In this document: piece after piece, positions 17,018-25,550 of the stretch
Numbering within the stretch: the stretch's first letter is position 1
Layout of the letters: each line of letters starts with the position of its first letter
Origin: Exiguobacterium oxidotolerans JCM 12280
GTDB taxonomy: Bacteria; Bacillota; Bacilli; Exiguobacteriales; Exiguobacteriaceae
Length of the DNA stretch: 64,000 nucleotides
NCBI RefSeq assembly: GCF_000702625.1
Contig: NZ_JNIS01000001.1
Coordinates: forward strand, 682,001 to 746,000
Direction: 5' to 3'
Notes under the pieces: model-generated
What the model saw: the letters and a program-made list of their open reading frames with translations, nothing else
The model's database searches: none
Told to the model about the DNA's origin: nothing
Program-made: the position numbers and the translations under genes

Positions 17018-17056
17018 CTTCCAGTAATCTTCAGTTAAACTTCAGGTAAGTATGCT
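17018..17056 (+). promoter_or_regulatory. Three 11-bp-phased direct repeats and -10 box before the two-component operon
   Basis: CTTCCAGTAAT, CTTCAGTTAAA and CTTCAGGTAAG begin at 17018, 17029 and 17040, exactly 11 bases apart, and end next to a TATGCT -10 box (17051-17056). The -35 region is occupied by the repeats and has no TTGACA. This is the arrangement expected for a self-activating OmpR/PhoB-type regulator. Confidence 0.65.
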
Positions 17057-17079
17057 ACAACTAAAGTTGAGGTGAAACT

Positions 17080-17742
17080 ATGACACATATATTAATTGCA
17101 GAAGATGAATTCGATATTCGTGAACTGCTTACGGAATTACTTGAATCAAGTGGATATAACGTTTCCTGTGCCACAAATGGGATGGAGGCATTAAAGTTAT
17201 ATCAGTCTGATTCATTCGATTTAATCATTTTAGATATCATGATGCCCTTTTTTGATGGTTTTGAAGTCGCACGCAACATTCGAAAGCAATCACAAACACC
17301 AATCATTTTTTTGACGGCCTTGCAAGATGAGGAAAATCAAGTGAAGGGATTTGACCTTGGAATCGATGATTACATCGCCAAACCCTTCTCACTTCGGATT
17401 TTACTGCGAAGAATTGAAGCGATCATCAGACGAATCCAAACGAACTCTGAAGAACAACTCTCTTTTCGAGAGATTACCCTATTTCCGTCAAGCTATAACG
17501 TTTTAATTTCAGGAATTCAAACGACATTGACCCTCAAGGAATTTCAAATCCTTCATTTATTACTTGAAAATCCTGGACGAGTCTTAGAGCGCGAACAGTT
17601 GATTCAACAACTTTGGGGATTCGATGCATTAGGAGATACACGTTTTTTAGATACACATATTAAAAACTTACGTAAAAAAATTGATTTACCTTACATTCAA
17701 ACCGTGAAAGGAGTCGGCTATAAACTTGAAGCGACTAATTAA
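17080..17742 (+). CDS. OmpR-family response regulator
   Basis: The 220-residue regulator has a receiver domain with the acidic pair AEDE (residues 7-10), the phospho-acceptor D52 in LIILDIMMPFFDG and the conserved Lys in DDYIAKPFS. A winged-helix output domain follows (TLKEFQILHLLLENPGRVLEREQLIQQLWG, DTRFLDTHIKNLRKKI, IQTVKGVGYKLE). The kinase gene downstream overlaps its 3' end by 17 bases, so the two are co-translated. The three phased repeats upstream are its likely binding site. The signal and other targets are unknown. Confidence 0.9.
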   Translation: MTHILIAEDEFDIRELLTELLESSGYNVSCATNGMEALKLYQSDSFDLIILDIMMPFFDGFEVARNIRKQSQTPIIFLTALQDEENQVKGFDLGIDDYIAKPFSLRILLRRIEAIIRRIQTNSEEQLSFREITLFPSSYNVLISGIQTTLTLKEFQILHLLLENPGRVLEREQLIQQLWGFDALGDTRFLDTHIKNLRKKIDLPYIQTVKGVGYKLEATN

Positions 17743-19111
17743 ACGTCCACGCATCACGGGAAAACTTTTTTTCCTGACGATGAGTTTGTTGATTGTGGCA
17801 GTTCTTTCGACGATTGGTTTTTTATATGCAACATTACCTTCTTATTATCAAAGTTATCGGGAAGAACAATTTCACGCGACGATAGCTTCTCTTCAAGAAG
17901 AGAGCACGCATCTCTCGAGCGAAAATCTCCTTCCATTGCTCGATCAGTTAACGGCAAAAGGGATTCGTTTCTCCTTATGGACGGAAGAAGATCAATTGTT
18001 ATACGCACCTGGTTTTGGACGTGGACCGGTTCGACGAACTGCCAATACTTCTCCTGAAGGAATGATTCAAGATTCAATTCCGCTTCAATTAGTAGACCAA
18101 ACTGTCATTTTAGATGTCGATCAGATGATTCAGCCAATCGATGAAGTGAAAAGCGTTATTTTAAAATTAGCGCCCTATATCGTCTTACCCTTGCTTCTGC
18201 TAGCCGGTCTTGCCGCCTATCTGTATTCGCGCATCATCTCACGCCCACTCTTAACAATTAATCAAGCGACAAAAGAACTGGCGAACTTGAATTTTTCCGT
18301 CCGAACCCATCATACTTCTGCCGATGAACTAGGTGATTTATCACGAAGCATTAACCAATTGGCGACTAAACTTGAAGTCACGATGGCGTCGCTTCAAACA
18401 TCCAACGAACAATTGCGGTTCGAGTCCGAAAAAGACCGTAAGCGCGACGCGGAACGTCGTCAATTATTCCTTGCCATCTCACATGAACTCAAAACACCCG
18501 TCACCATTGTGAAAGGTCAAATTGAAGGAATGCTGTTAAACCTCGGCGCCTATCGTGACCGGGATCATTATCTAGCTCGGGCGGGGCACGTCATCGAAGA
18601 TATGGAGCGACTCATTGCCGAATTGTTAGAAGTCGCTCGTGTTGAGCAAATGAATCTTCAACTCACACCAGTTAATCCGCTCACATTAATCAAGCATCAA
18701 TTGCAACAGTTCGATCAGTTAATTGTCGATCGCAACCTCGACATCGTCCTCATAGAAAACGAGTTGACTGTTCAAACCGATGCCCAGTTACTTGAACGGG
18801 CACTCCATAATCTCTTGATGAATGCGATTTCCTATACCGCTGTTAATGGAACGATTCAAATCGAGTTCGAACAAGGAGACGAGTTGACGTTGCGCATTAC
18901 AAATTTCCCGACGACCCAAGATTCGAGTGAGACCGCTGCCTGGTTTAATCCTCTCGAACGCTCTGAGCAATCCCGAAATCGTATGCATGGTGGCAGCGGG
19001 CTTGGACTTTATCTCGTTCATCAAATCATGGAACGACTAGACATCGATGCTACTCTTCAAGGAAGTCCCAATCAGGTTCAATTTGCAGCACGCTTCAAAT
19101 CAATCGTTTAA
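17726..19111 (+). CDS. Membrane sensor histidine kinase partner of the upstream regulator
   Basis: This 461-residue kinase has a first membrane span at about residues 13-35, an extracellular sensor loop of roughly 110 residues, a second span at 145-167, a HAMP linker (about 168-222), the HisKA dimerisation domain with phospho-acceptor H253 (LAISHELKTPVTIVKGQIEG), and a HATPase domain with N box ALHNLLMNAISYT and G box GGSGLGLYLVHQIM. Translation probably begins at TTG (17726-17728), 12 bases after AAAGGAG and inside the regulator gene. A later ATG would cut into the first span. It is followed by the marR region, whose palindrome and T run may double as its terminator. Confidence 0.85.
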   Translation: MKRLIKRPRITGKLFFLTMSLLIVAVLSTIGFLYATLPSYYQSYREEQFHATIASLQEESTHLSSENLLPLLDQLTAKGIRFSLWTEEDQLLYAPGFGRGPVRRTANTSPEGMIQDSIPLQLVDQTVILDVDQMIQPIDEVKSVILKLAPYIVLPLLLLAGLAAYLYSRIISRPLLTINQATKELANLNFSVRTHHTSADELGDLSRSINQLATKLEVTMASLQTSNEQLRFESEKDRKRDAERRQLFLAISHELKTPVTIVKGQIEGMLLNLGAYRDRDHYLARAGHVIEDMERLIAELLEVARVEQMNLQLTPVNPLTLIKHQLQQFDQLIVDRNLDIVLIENELTVQTDAQLLERALHNLLMNAISYTAVNGTIQIEFEQGDELTLRITNFPTTQDSSETAAWFNPLERSEQSRNRMHGGSGLGLYLVHQIMERLDIDATLQGSPNQVQFAARFKSIV

Positions 19112-19121
19112 GATTTCCTCC

Positions 19122-19151
19122 TTGCCAAACACTAACTTCATTCGTTATACT
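19122..19151 (+). promoter_or_regulatory. marR-MFS promoter
   Basis: TTGCCA (19122-19127), an 18-base spacer and TATACT (19146-19151), directly next to the marR palindrome. Confidence 0.6.
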
Positions 19152-19180
19152 CCTTTAAGTTAACTAGTTAACTTAAAGGA
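19151..19180. promoter_or_regulatory. 30-bp perfect palindrome: probable MarR operator overlapping the ribosome site
   Basis: Positions 19151-19180 read identically on both strands (half-site TCCTTTAAGTTAACT). The palindrome starts at the -10 box and its right arm ends in AAAGGA, part of the marR ribosome site. A bound repressor would block initiation, and the RNA hairpin would hide the Shine-Dalgarno sequence. A T run (19183-19189) follows, so it may also end the kinase transcript. Confidence 0.8.
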
Positions 19181-19190
19181 GGTTTTTTTA

Positions 19191-19628
19191 ATGTCATCCC
19201 AACAAGAAGATATTCTTGGTCAACTTTCAAAAGTAGCACGGCTCGTCAAACGAGATATCGACGCCGTCCTTGCCCACCATTCTTTGCACACGGGTCAATG
19301 GGCCTTGTTAAAAGCTGTATCTTTACTCGAACCGGTGTCGCAAATCACGCTCTCCAAATACTTAATCATCGAAAAACCAGCTGTCACGAAAACGGTTGTT
19401 CGCTTAGAAGAACTAGGCTTCATCTCTCGGAAATCCGTCGGACGACAACGCCTTGTTGAATTGACACCACAGGCAAGAGCTGCTTTCAATACGATTGATG
19501 AAGCAGTCCAGGCAGCACATCACTTGTTTCTAAGTGAACTATCAAAAGAAGAACAACATTCGTTAGAGATTTTGATGACCCGTCTGCTGGCGACCCACCG
19601 TCCTGTCGAACAGGAGGAATCACCTTGA
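19191..19628 (+). CDS. MarR-family transcriptional regulator
   Basis: The 145-residue protein has the winged-helix layout of MarR: a dimerisation helix, LHTGQWALLKAVSLLEPVSQITLSKYLIIEKPAVTKTVVRLEELGFISRKSVGRQRLVELTPQARAA, then C-terminal dimerisation helices. MarR proteins repress neighbouring efflux genes and are released by small ligands. The perfect palindrome directly upstream is its probable operator. The following MFS gene begins within its stop codon (TTGA overlap), so repressor and transporter are translated together. Confidence 0.9.
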   Translation: MSSQQEDILGQLSKVARLVKRDIDAVLAHHSLHTGQWALLKAVSLLEPVSQITLSKYLIIEKPAVTKTVVRLEELGFISRKSVGRQRLVELTPQARAAFNTIDEAVQAAHHLFLSELSKEEQHSLEILMTRLLATHRPVEQEESP

Positions 19629-20806
19629 ATCGTTTATTCCACCGTCACTATGTAACGACACTGGTCGTCAATCTACTGTTGTTCATTACCTTTTATTTAT
19701 TGAATGCTTCCTTACCTTTACTGGCCGCACAACAGTTCAATGTTTCTCAAAGTTCACTCGGTTGGGTCGTAACGGCATTCATTTTAGCAACGGTTTGTTC
19801 ACGTCCTTTAATCGGACATTGGCTCGATCGTTATGAACTCAAACGAATGTTACTGCTGTCCGCTACATTTTTCATGATTGTCAGTTGCTTATATCTCATC
19901 GTCTTACCGCTCGAATCATTCAGCCTATTATTGATCATTCGTGTCTTACACGGGTTTAGTTTCGGAATGATTTCATCTTCACTAAGCTTAAGCGTAACCA
20001 CGCTGATTCCACCACCTCGTCAAGGGGAAGGGATGGGCTATTTTGTCCTCTCGATGAACCTTGCTTCTGTTCTCGGGCCAGTCATCGGATTGACGTTGAT
20101 TGCACACGATGCGCTCGTCTGGTACTTCGTCACGATTGCCCTGCTTGCGATTTGTTCGTTTAGTTTCATCTGGCGTTTACCATTAACGAGTAGTCACGTT
20201 ACGAGTTCCGCGCCATTTCGTTTACGGCAGTCGTTATTCTTATCAAGTCCTGTCTTGCTTCTTGCAACTGTTCTTGCTGGTATTGCGATTTCAAGTACAT
20301 CCGCGTTCATTTCGCTGTATGCAGATGCGATGGACCATGTCACTTATGCCTCATACTTTTATGGCCTTGCTGCACTCGGCATGGTCGCCATTCGTCCTTT
20401 TGCCGGTAAGCGGTTTGATCGACGTGGACCTGCCTCTGTATTGGTGCCATCGTACGCTTTATACGCCGTCGGTTTTTTAGTACTCGGACTGTTCCCGACA
20501 CTTCCCGGATTATTGTTCGCCGCCCTCATCATCGGAATTGGTTCCGCTTCGATTTTCCCAGGGTTACAAACCGTCATGTTGACCTATGCGGCTCCCGCAC
20601 AAAAAGGCAAGGCGATTTCGACATTCTTTCTCGCTTACGATAGCGGGTTCGGAATCGGTGCCTTTTTGTTGTCGGGTATTGCCGCGAAAGTGGGTTACTC
20701 GAACATGTTTTTGATGTGTAGCCTCGTCGTTGTCAGTAGTGGGCTCTTATACGGTTATTTCCGTCGATCAACGTCGCTTTCAACTGATCAAAATATTGCT
20801 TCTTAA
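19625..20806 (+). CDS. MFS drug-efflux-type transporter
   Basis: The 393-residue protein has twelve predicted spans and the MFS motif A region between spans 2 and 3 (RPLIGHWLDRYELKRML), repeated in the second half as RPFAGKRFDRRGPASVL. TTG at 19625 overlaps the marR stop and has CAGGAGG in front. Coupling with a MarR repressor points to inducible export of a toxic compound; the substrate cannot be told from sequence. A strong terminator follows. Confidence 0.88.
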   Translation: MNRLFHRHYVTTLVVNLLLFITFYLLNASLPLLAAQQFNVSQSSLGWVVTAFILATVCSRPLIGHWLDRYELKRMLLLSATFFMIVSCLYLIVLPLESFSLLLIIRVLHGFSFGMISSSLSLSVTTLIPPPRQGEGMGYFVLSMNLASVLGPVIGLTLIAHDALVWYFVTIALLAICSFSFIWRLPLTSSHVTSSAPFRLRQSLFLSSPVLLLATVLAGIAISSTSAFISLYADAMDHVTYASYFYGLAALGMVAIRPFAGKRFDRRGPASVLVPSYALYAVGFLVLGLFPTLPGLLFAALIIGIGSASIFPGLQTVMLTYAAPAQKGKAISTFFLAYDSGFGIGAFLLSGIAAKVGYSNMFLMCSLVVVSSGLLYGYFRRSTSLSTDQNIAS

Positions 20807-20817
20807 AGCGCTCAAGG

Positions 20818-20852
20818 AAAAGCTCTCCCGTCTAAAGACGCGAGAGCTTTTT
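20818..20852. terminator. Bidirectional terminator between the MFS and ABC genes
   Basis: Perfect stem AAAAGCTCTC / GAGAGCTTTT around a loop that itself contains CGTCTAAAGACG. It serves the convergent MFS and ABC units. Confidence 0.85.
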
Positions 20853-20856
20853 CGGA

Positions 20857-21561
20857 TCAACGTGCAGGAACGACCTCGCCTTCTATAACACGTTTCTTCT
20901 CTATAAAACGCTGTTTCTTCAGCTCAATGATGTGATCGGCAGCACGGGCGACTTCCGCAGAGTGCGTCACCGCGATGATGCAACGGTTAGAACGGTGAGC
21001 AAGTTCTTGAAATAGCCGAATGATGTCCGTCGCAGTTTTTTCATCGAGCGCTCCCGTCGGCTCATCTGCCAGAATGATTGGGGCTTCCGTCGCAAGGGCA
21101 CGTGCGATGGCGACACGTTGCTGTTGACCACCACTCAACTGCAGTACATTTTTTGTCGCATGGGCTTCGTCGATTCCGACCTGTTCAAGGAGATTTTGGG
21201 CATGTTTCTTTTTTCCTTTTATGCGTTGTCCACTCAATTCGAGTGCGACAATCACGTTATCCAATGCGTTCATATACGTCAATAAATTAAACGATTGAAA
21301 AACGGTCGCAGCATGTCGTGAACGATACGTCGTCAATCCGATTTTTCGAATATCGCGACCTTGATACGTAATCTGTCCTTCTGTCGGTGAATCAAGTCCA
21401 CTCAACAGACTGAGAGCCGTCGTTTTCCCGGAACCTGATTCACCGAGAATTGCATAAAACCGTCCGGCCTCGAACTGCATCGAGACATCGTTCAAGATCC
21501 GTTGTTGCTTGCTTCCTGATGTATAGGCATAGGTGACGTTCGTCATTTCTAAAGTCGTCAT
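20857..21561 (-). CDS. ABC transporter ATP-binding protein (MacB/LolD type)
   Basis: This 234-residue ATPase has Walker A LGESGSGKTTALSLL, the signature LSGGQQQRVAIARALA, Walker B IILADEPTGALDEKTA and the H-loop AVTHS. Such ATPases energise FtsX-like permeases that act on membrane or envelope substrates such as antimicrobial peptides. It starts 5 bases after the permease stop with its own GGGAGG site. The pair lies in the accessory block between rnhC and pheT. Confidence 0.92.
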   Translation of the reverse strand: MTTLEMTNVTYAYTSGSKQQRILNDVSMQFEAGRFYAILGESGSGKTTALSLLSGLDSPTEGQITYQGRDIRKIGLTTYRSRHAATVFQSFNLLTYMNALDNVIVALELSGQRIKGKKKHAQNLLEQVGIDEAHATKNVLQLSGGQQQRVAIARALATEAPIILADEPTGALDEKTATDIIRLFQELAHRSNRCIIAVTHSAEVARAADHIIELKKQRFIEKKRVIEGEVVPAR

Positions 21562-21565
21562 AGTA

Positions 21566-22978
21566 TTAATCCTCCCGTAATAGAATTTCTTTTGGATTCA
21601 TCCGTAGTAAGGCAAGTGAAGGCAACAAGACAGATAAAAAGACGATTAGACTTCCAATTTCGATGACTTGAAGTAACGTCGTCCAATCAATCTTCGTTGT
21701 CATCTCTGTAATTTGTGGAATGCTATCTAACATTTGTTGTCCGCCGCGTCCACCCGGACCGCCAAAACCAGTCTGCGTTGCGACCGAACTAGCCGCTTCC
21801 GTCACCTCGCGGTTCAAAAGTTGATCTGTCATGAATTGTGATGTCATGCCACCTGTCGCATACGTGACTAGGAAAGCAATTGCCGCAATCGCAAACGTTT
21901 CAATTAGTAATTGCCCCATTAATTTTGAGCGTTTTTCACCCATCGCCAGTAAGATACCCATTTCTTTTCGACGTTCCCGGACGGACAATAAAATCAACAG
22001 CGCTAAAATCAAACCACCTGCGATACTAACAAGATAGACGACAGATTTTGAGAAGGACGCGACTTGTTCAATCGGTCCAACCATTTTTTGATAAGCAGCA
22101 TCATTCGCATCCAGTGTGAACGTATCCCAGTCGAGTGGTGAGACCGCCATCGCTTCTTTTTTGAACGTATTGATTTCAGATGGATCTTCTAGCGTGTAGA
22201 CGACACTCGATACACTGACCGTTCCTTCTTCAGTCGAGAAGCCCGCGAGTGTATCATTTGCAATGTACATCTGATTCATCGGGTCCATGAAGCCTGCCGC
22301 TCGGAAGTTCGCATCGGATGTCGCTTCCGTCGATGCCGATAACCCAATGATCGTCACTGTTACGGAATCCTCGGTCGTTGTCGATGTCAGCTTAAACGTA
22401 TCCCCGACTTTGAGATCATTTTCAGTCGCTAAGTTTTCATCGATGACAACACTTTTTTCTTTAGCATTGGTAGTCAATGCTTCTCCATCCACGATTTTTA
22501 ACGTACCGTTCGTGTATGTATCAAGTAGTTCCATGTTCGTCACACCATTTAAAGAGAAATCTGGCACCGTCATTCCTTCAGGCATCTCTCCCCCTCGTCC
22601 ACCACCTGAGTTCGTTGATTCACTCTCAATCGGTGTGATATCACTCGATGTCGCCGTCGTTTGTGCCAGATAGTTGACGGACTTGACTTCATCTAGTTGT
22701 TCGATTGCTTCAACATCTGTCGTATCAATCGCCACTTCTTCTGGTCGTCCACGTTCACCTGACGCTTGTCGTTCTTGCATTTGCTTTTGTCGATCAACTT
22801 GTAGTGTCACCGTCGCCCCTAACTCTTTTCTCGCCTCTTCTCCCGCCGATTTAGCAGCATTCTGAATCGCGAATCCTGACAGTACGAGTGATCCGATTAC
22901 CGTCAAAATAATCAACATGATCATCGTCTTTCCCTTTCGCGCTACAATACTTTTTCCTGCCCGCTTCAAAAAATTCAT
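21566..22978 (-). CDS. FtsX/MacB-like ABC permease with Gly-rich extracellular loops
   Basis: The 470-residue permease has a first span right after KRAGKSIVARKGKTMIMLIILTVIGSLVLSGF, a large extracellular domain of about 270 residues, and three C-terminal spans starting near VVYLVSIAGGLILALLILLSVRERRKEMGILLAMG, the usual MacB_PCD plus FtsX layout. Two loops are rich in Gly and Arg (STNSGGGRGGEMPEG in the outer domain and GGPGGRGGQQM between the last spans). With the ATPase it probably forms an exporter or a resistance transporter; the substrate is unknown. AAGGAGG precedes the ATG. Confidence 0.88.
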   Translation of the reverse strand: MNFLKRAGKSIVARKGKTMIMLIILTVIGSLVLSGFAIQNAAKSAGEEARKELGATVTLQVDRQKQMQERQASGERGRPEEVAIDTTDVEAIEQLDEVKSVNYLAQTTATSSDITPIESESTNSGGGRGGEMPEGMTVPDFSLNGVTNMELLDTYTNGTLKIVDGEALTTNAKEKSVVIDENLATENDLKVGDTFKLTSTTTEDSVTVTIIGLSASTEATSDANFRAAGFMDPMNQMYIANDTLAGFSTEEGTVSVSSVVYTLEDPSEINTFKKEAMAVSPLDWDTFTLDANDAAYQKMVGPIEQVASFSKSVVYLVSIAGGLILALLILLSVRERRKEMGILLAMGEKRSKLMGQLLIETFAIAAIAFLVTYATGGMTSQFMTDQLLNREVTEAASSVATQTGFGGPGGRGGQQMLDSIPQITEMTTKIDWTTLLQVIEIGSLIVFLSVLLPSLALLRMNPKEILLRED

Positions 22979-23083
22979 TTTCCGTGTTCCTCCTTTAATC
23001 TTCTAAGCTCATCTTATGCAACGTATCTGTAGTCTAGCTGTAGTTCGACTGTATCTTGGACGAAGAAACGGCCGAAACGCAAA

Positions 23084-23117
23084 AAAACGAGAATGACAGT
23101 GACGTCATCCTCGTTTT
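23084..23117. terminator. pheT terminator
   Basis: AAAACGAGaATGAC / GTCATcCTCGTTTT with a further A run on the plus strand (T run for the minus-strand pheT transcript). Confidence 0.8.
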
Positions 23118-23141
23118 AACTCATGTGATTCAATTGACCGG

Positions 23142-25538
23142 TTACGCACGAAGTTCTGCGTCGAACGCTTTTGTTAAAGCCGTTACGACATGTTCGTGTG
23201 CTGCTGTGACTTCTTCATCGACCAAAGTCCGTTCCTTATTTTGATAACGGAGTGAGAAGGCGAATGATTTTTTGTTTTCACCGACATTATCGCCCGTGTA
23301 GACATCAAATAATGTGACATGTTGTAAAAGCGGACCTGCTGCTTGCATGATCACTTGCTCCACTTCGCTTGCTGTGACTGATTGATTGAGGACAATCGCG
23401 ATATCACGCGTCATCGATGGGAAACGGGACATCTCTTGATAGACGACCGGCTCTTTCGAGTGAAGTTTCATGGCATCGAGTTCAAAGACGTAGACTTCTT
23501 TTAAGCCATACTGCTCTTTCGAGAGTGCTGGATGCACTTGGCCGACGAACCCAATCGCTTCACCGTCCATCAGTACACGTGCCGTCCGACCTGGATGCAT
23601 CGAATCGATGACCGCCGCTTCATACGTCAACGTGACATTGAGTGCCTCTGCTAACGTTTCGACGATTCCTTTGACAACGAAGAAATCCGTTTTGACCATT
23701 GTGCCATGCGCACGGTGTTGTTCCGCTAGTCCGACAGCGACTCCGGCGACCAGTTCTTGTTCAATCGGCAACGTCTCAAGTGACGCATCACGCTGGAGGT
23801 AAACGCTCCCCAGTTCGTAGTAGGCGAGGTCGGCATGTTGACGTGCGACATTGTGTTGCGCGACTTCGAGTAACCCTGGAATCAATGATGTCCGGAGTGT
23901 CGAACGTGCTTCGCTGATCGGCATCGCTAGTTTAACGGGATGGAGATCTGTTTGTTCATTGAATTGCATCGCCCGTTGTTCACTCGTCAGTGAGTACGTG
24001 ATGGCTTGCGATAAACCGGCCCCTTGGAGGAGACGACGAATTTGGCGGCGATGTTGATTTCGTTTCGGTAAGAAACCGCGGCTCGCTTCTTGCGGTAAGC
24101 TCGATGTCAAGGCATCGTATCCATAGAGTCGCGCGACTTCTTCCGCGATATCAGCCGGAATCATCAAGTCTTGGCGACGTGTCGGTACGCTGACCGTTAG
24201 TGCATCTCCTGATAACTCAACTTCGAGTCCAAGGCGTTCTAATAACTCTTTCATGACCGTACCTTCGATTTCCATTCCGAGACGATGATTGATATACGAG
24301 ACACTCGCTTCGATTAAGTGATCATCGAGTTGAAGTGTACCTGCTTCGACCGTTCCAGCAAGGACTGTTCCACCAGCAAGTTCAGCAATCAATGCCGCTG
24401 CCCGGTCGAGTGCTAACAAGACACGACGTGGGTCGACCCCTTTTTCAAAACGTGAACTGGAGTCCGAGCGTAGTCCAAGGACACGACTCGTCTTCCGGAC
24501 AGATGTCGGTGCGAAATAAGCCGATTCGAGGATGATTGACGTCGTCGTTGCGTCGACTTCTGTATTTGCACCACCCATGACACCTGCGAGTGCGACGGGC
24601 TTTTCGCCATCTGTGATGACGAGCATCGAAGGATCGAGTGTCCGTTCGACTTCGTCAAGTGTTTGGAAGGCTTCGCCTGCTTTCGCTTGACGAACGACAA
24701 TTTGCTGCCCCAGCTTTTCAGCATCGAATGAATGAAGCGGTTGTCCTGTTTCAAGTAAGACGAAGTTCGTTACGTCGACGACATTGTTGATTGGACGGAT
24801 CCCGTTGGCGATCAAGCGGTTTTTGAGCCAAAGTGGCGACTCACCGATGGCGACATGTTTAATTTCACGCGCCGCATAAAACGGACATTCCTCCGAATCA
24901 AGTGTGACAGCAAGTTTCGTTTTTTCTTCATCTTCCGTCACGTCGATTGCCGGGAAAGTAGCCGTCGTATTTAAAATACCTGCTACTTCATGCGCCACAC
25001 CGTACATGCTTAGGCAATCAGAACGGTTCGGTGTCAAACCGAGTTCTAAGACTTCGTCATGCAGACCAAGTAGTTCTAAGACGTCTTGCCCTGGTGTGAC
25101 CGGCTCACGGAATGTATGAATGCCAGCTTGCTCATCTTCACGAATATACTTTTTCTCAAAGCCAAGTTCTTCAAGTGAACAAATCATGCCTTCAGAAACG
25201 ACTCCACGCAGTTTAGCCCGCTTAATTTTAATGCCCGGAAGGCGTGCTCCGACACGGGCAACGATGACATCTTGTCCTGCTTCAATGTTTGGTGCACCAC
25301 ACACGATTTGGACCGGTTCTTCTTGTCCGATATCAACCGTCGTGACGTTTAGCTTATCCGCTTCCGGATGCTTTTCTTTTGTTAATACATGACCGACGAC
25401 GATATTGTTCAACTCGGCGTCACGGACTTCGACGCCCTCGACTTCGATTCCACTCTTCGTAATTAAGTCCGCCAGTTCCTCACCAGTTTTCTGGCTGACG
25501 TCAACGAACTGCTGTAACCATTGTTTTGAGACTAACAT
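23142..25538 (-). CDS. pheT: Phenylalanyl-tRNA synthetase beta subunit
   Basis: PheT (798 residues) is the large subunit of the tetrameric enzyme that charges tRNA-Phe. The N-terminal tRNA-binding EMAP-like domain (VVGHVLTKEKHPEADKLNVTTVDIGQ) is followed by the B3/B4 editing domain, the B5 domain and a C-terminal anticodon-binding ferredoxin-like domain (VYQEMSRFPSMTRDIAIVL). It lies 12 bases after pheS and shares its T-box control. An AAGGGGG site precedes the ATG. Confidence 0.97.
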   Translation of the reverse strand: MLVSKQWLQQFVDVSQKTGEELADLITKSGIEVEGVEVRDAELNNIVVGHVLTKEKHPEADKLNVTTVDIGQEEPVQIVCGAPNIEAGQDVIVARVGARLPGIKIKRAKLRGVVSEGMICSLEELGFEKKYIREDEQAGIHTFREPVTPGQDVLELLGLHDEVLELGLTPNRSDCLSMYGVAHEVAGILNTTATFPAIDVTEDEEKTKLAVTLDSEECPFYAAREIKHVAIGESPLWLKNRLIANGIRPINNVVDVTNFVLLETGQPLHSFDAEKLGQQIVVRQAKAGEAFQTLDEVERTLDPSMLVITDGEKPVALAGVMGGANTEVDATTTSIILESAYFAPTSVRKTSRVLGLRSDSSSRFEKGVDPRRVLLALDRAAALIAELAGGTVLAGTVEAGTLQLDDHLIEASVSYINHRLGMEIEGTVMKELLERLGLEVELSGDALTVSVPTRRQDLMIPADIAEEVARLYGYDALTSSLPQEASRGFLPKRNQHRRQIRRLLQGAGLSQAITYSLTSEQRAMQFNEQTDLHPVKLAMPISEARSTLRTSLIPGLLEVAQHNVARQHADLAYYELGSVYLQRDASLETLPIEQELVAGVAVGLAEQHRAHGTMVKTDFFVVKGIVETLAEALNVTLTYEAAVIDSMHPGRTARVLMDGEAIGFVGQVHPALSKEQYGLKEVYVFELDAMKLHSKEPVVYQEMSRFPSMTRDIAIVLNQSVTASEVEQVIMQAAGPLLQHVTLFDVYTGDNVGENKKSFAFSLRYQNKERTLVDEEVTAAHEHVVTALTKAFDAELRA

Positions 25539-25550
25539 CTGTTTTCCCCC

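Noticed and set aside
22287-22673. 128-residue plus-strand frame inside the ABC permease gene
   Set aside because: Antisense of the extracellular domain of a clear MacB-like permease.
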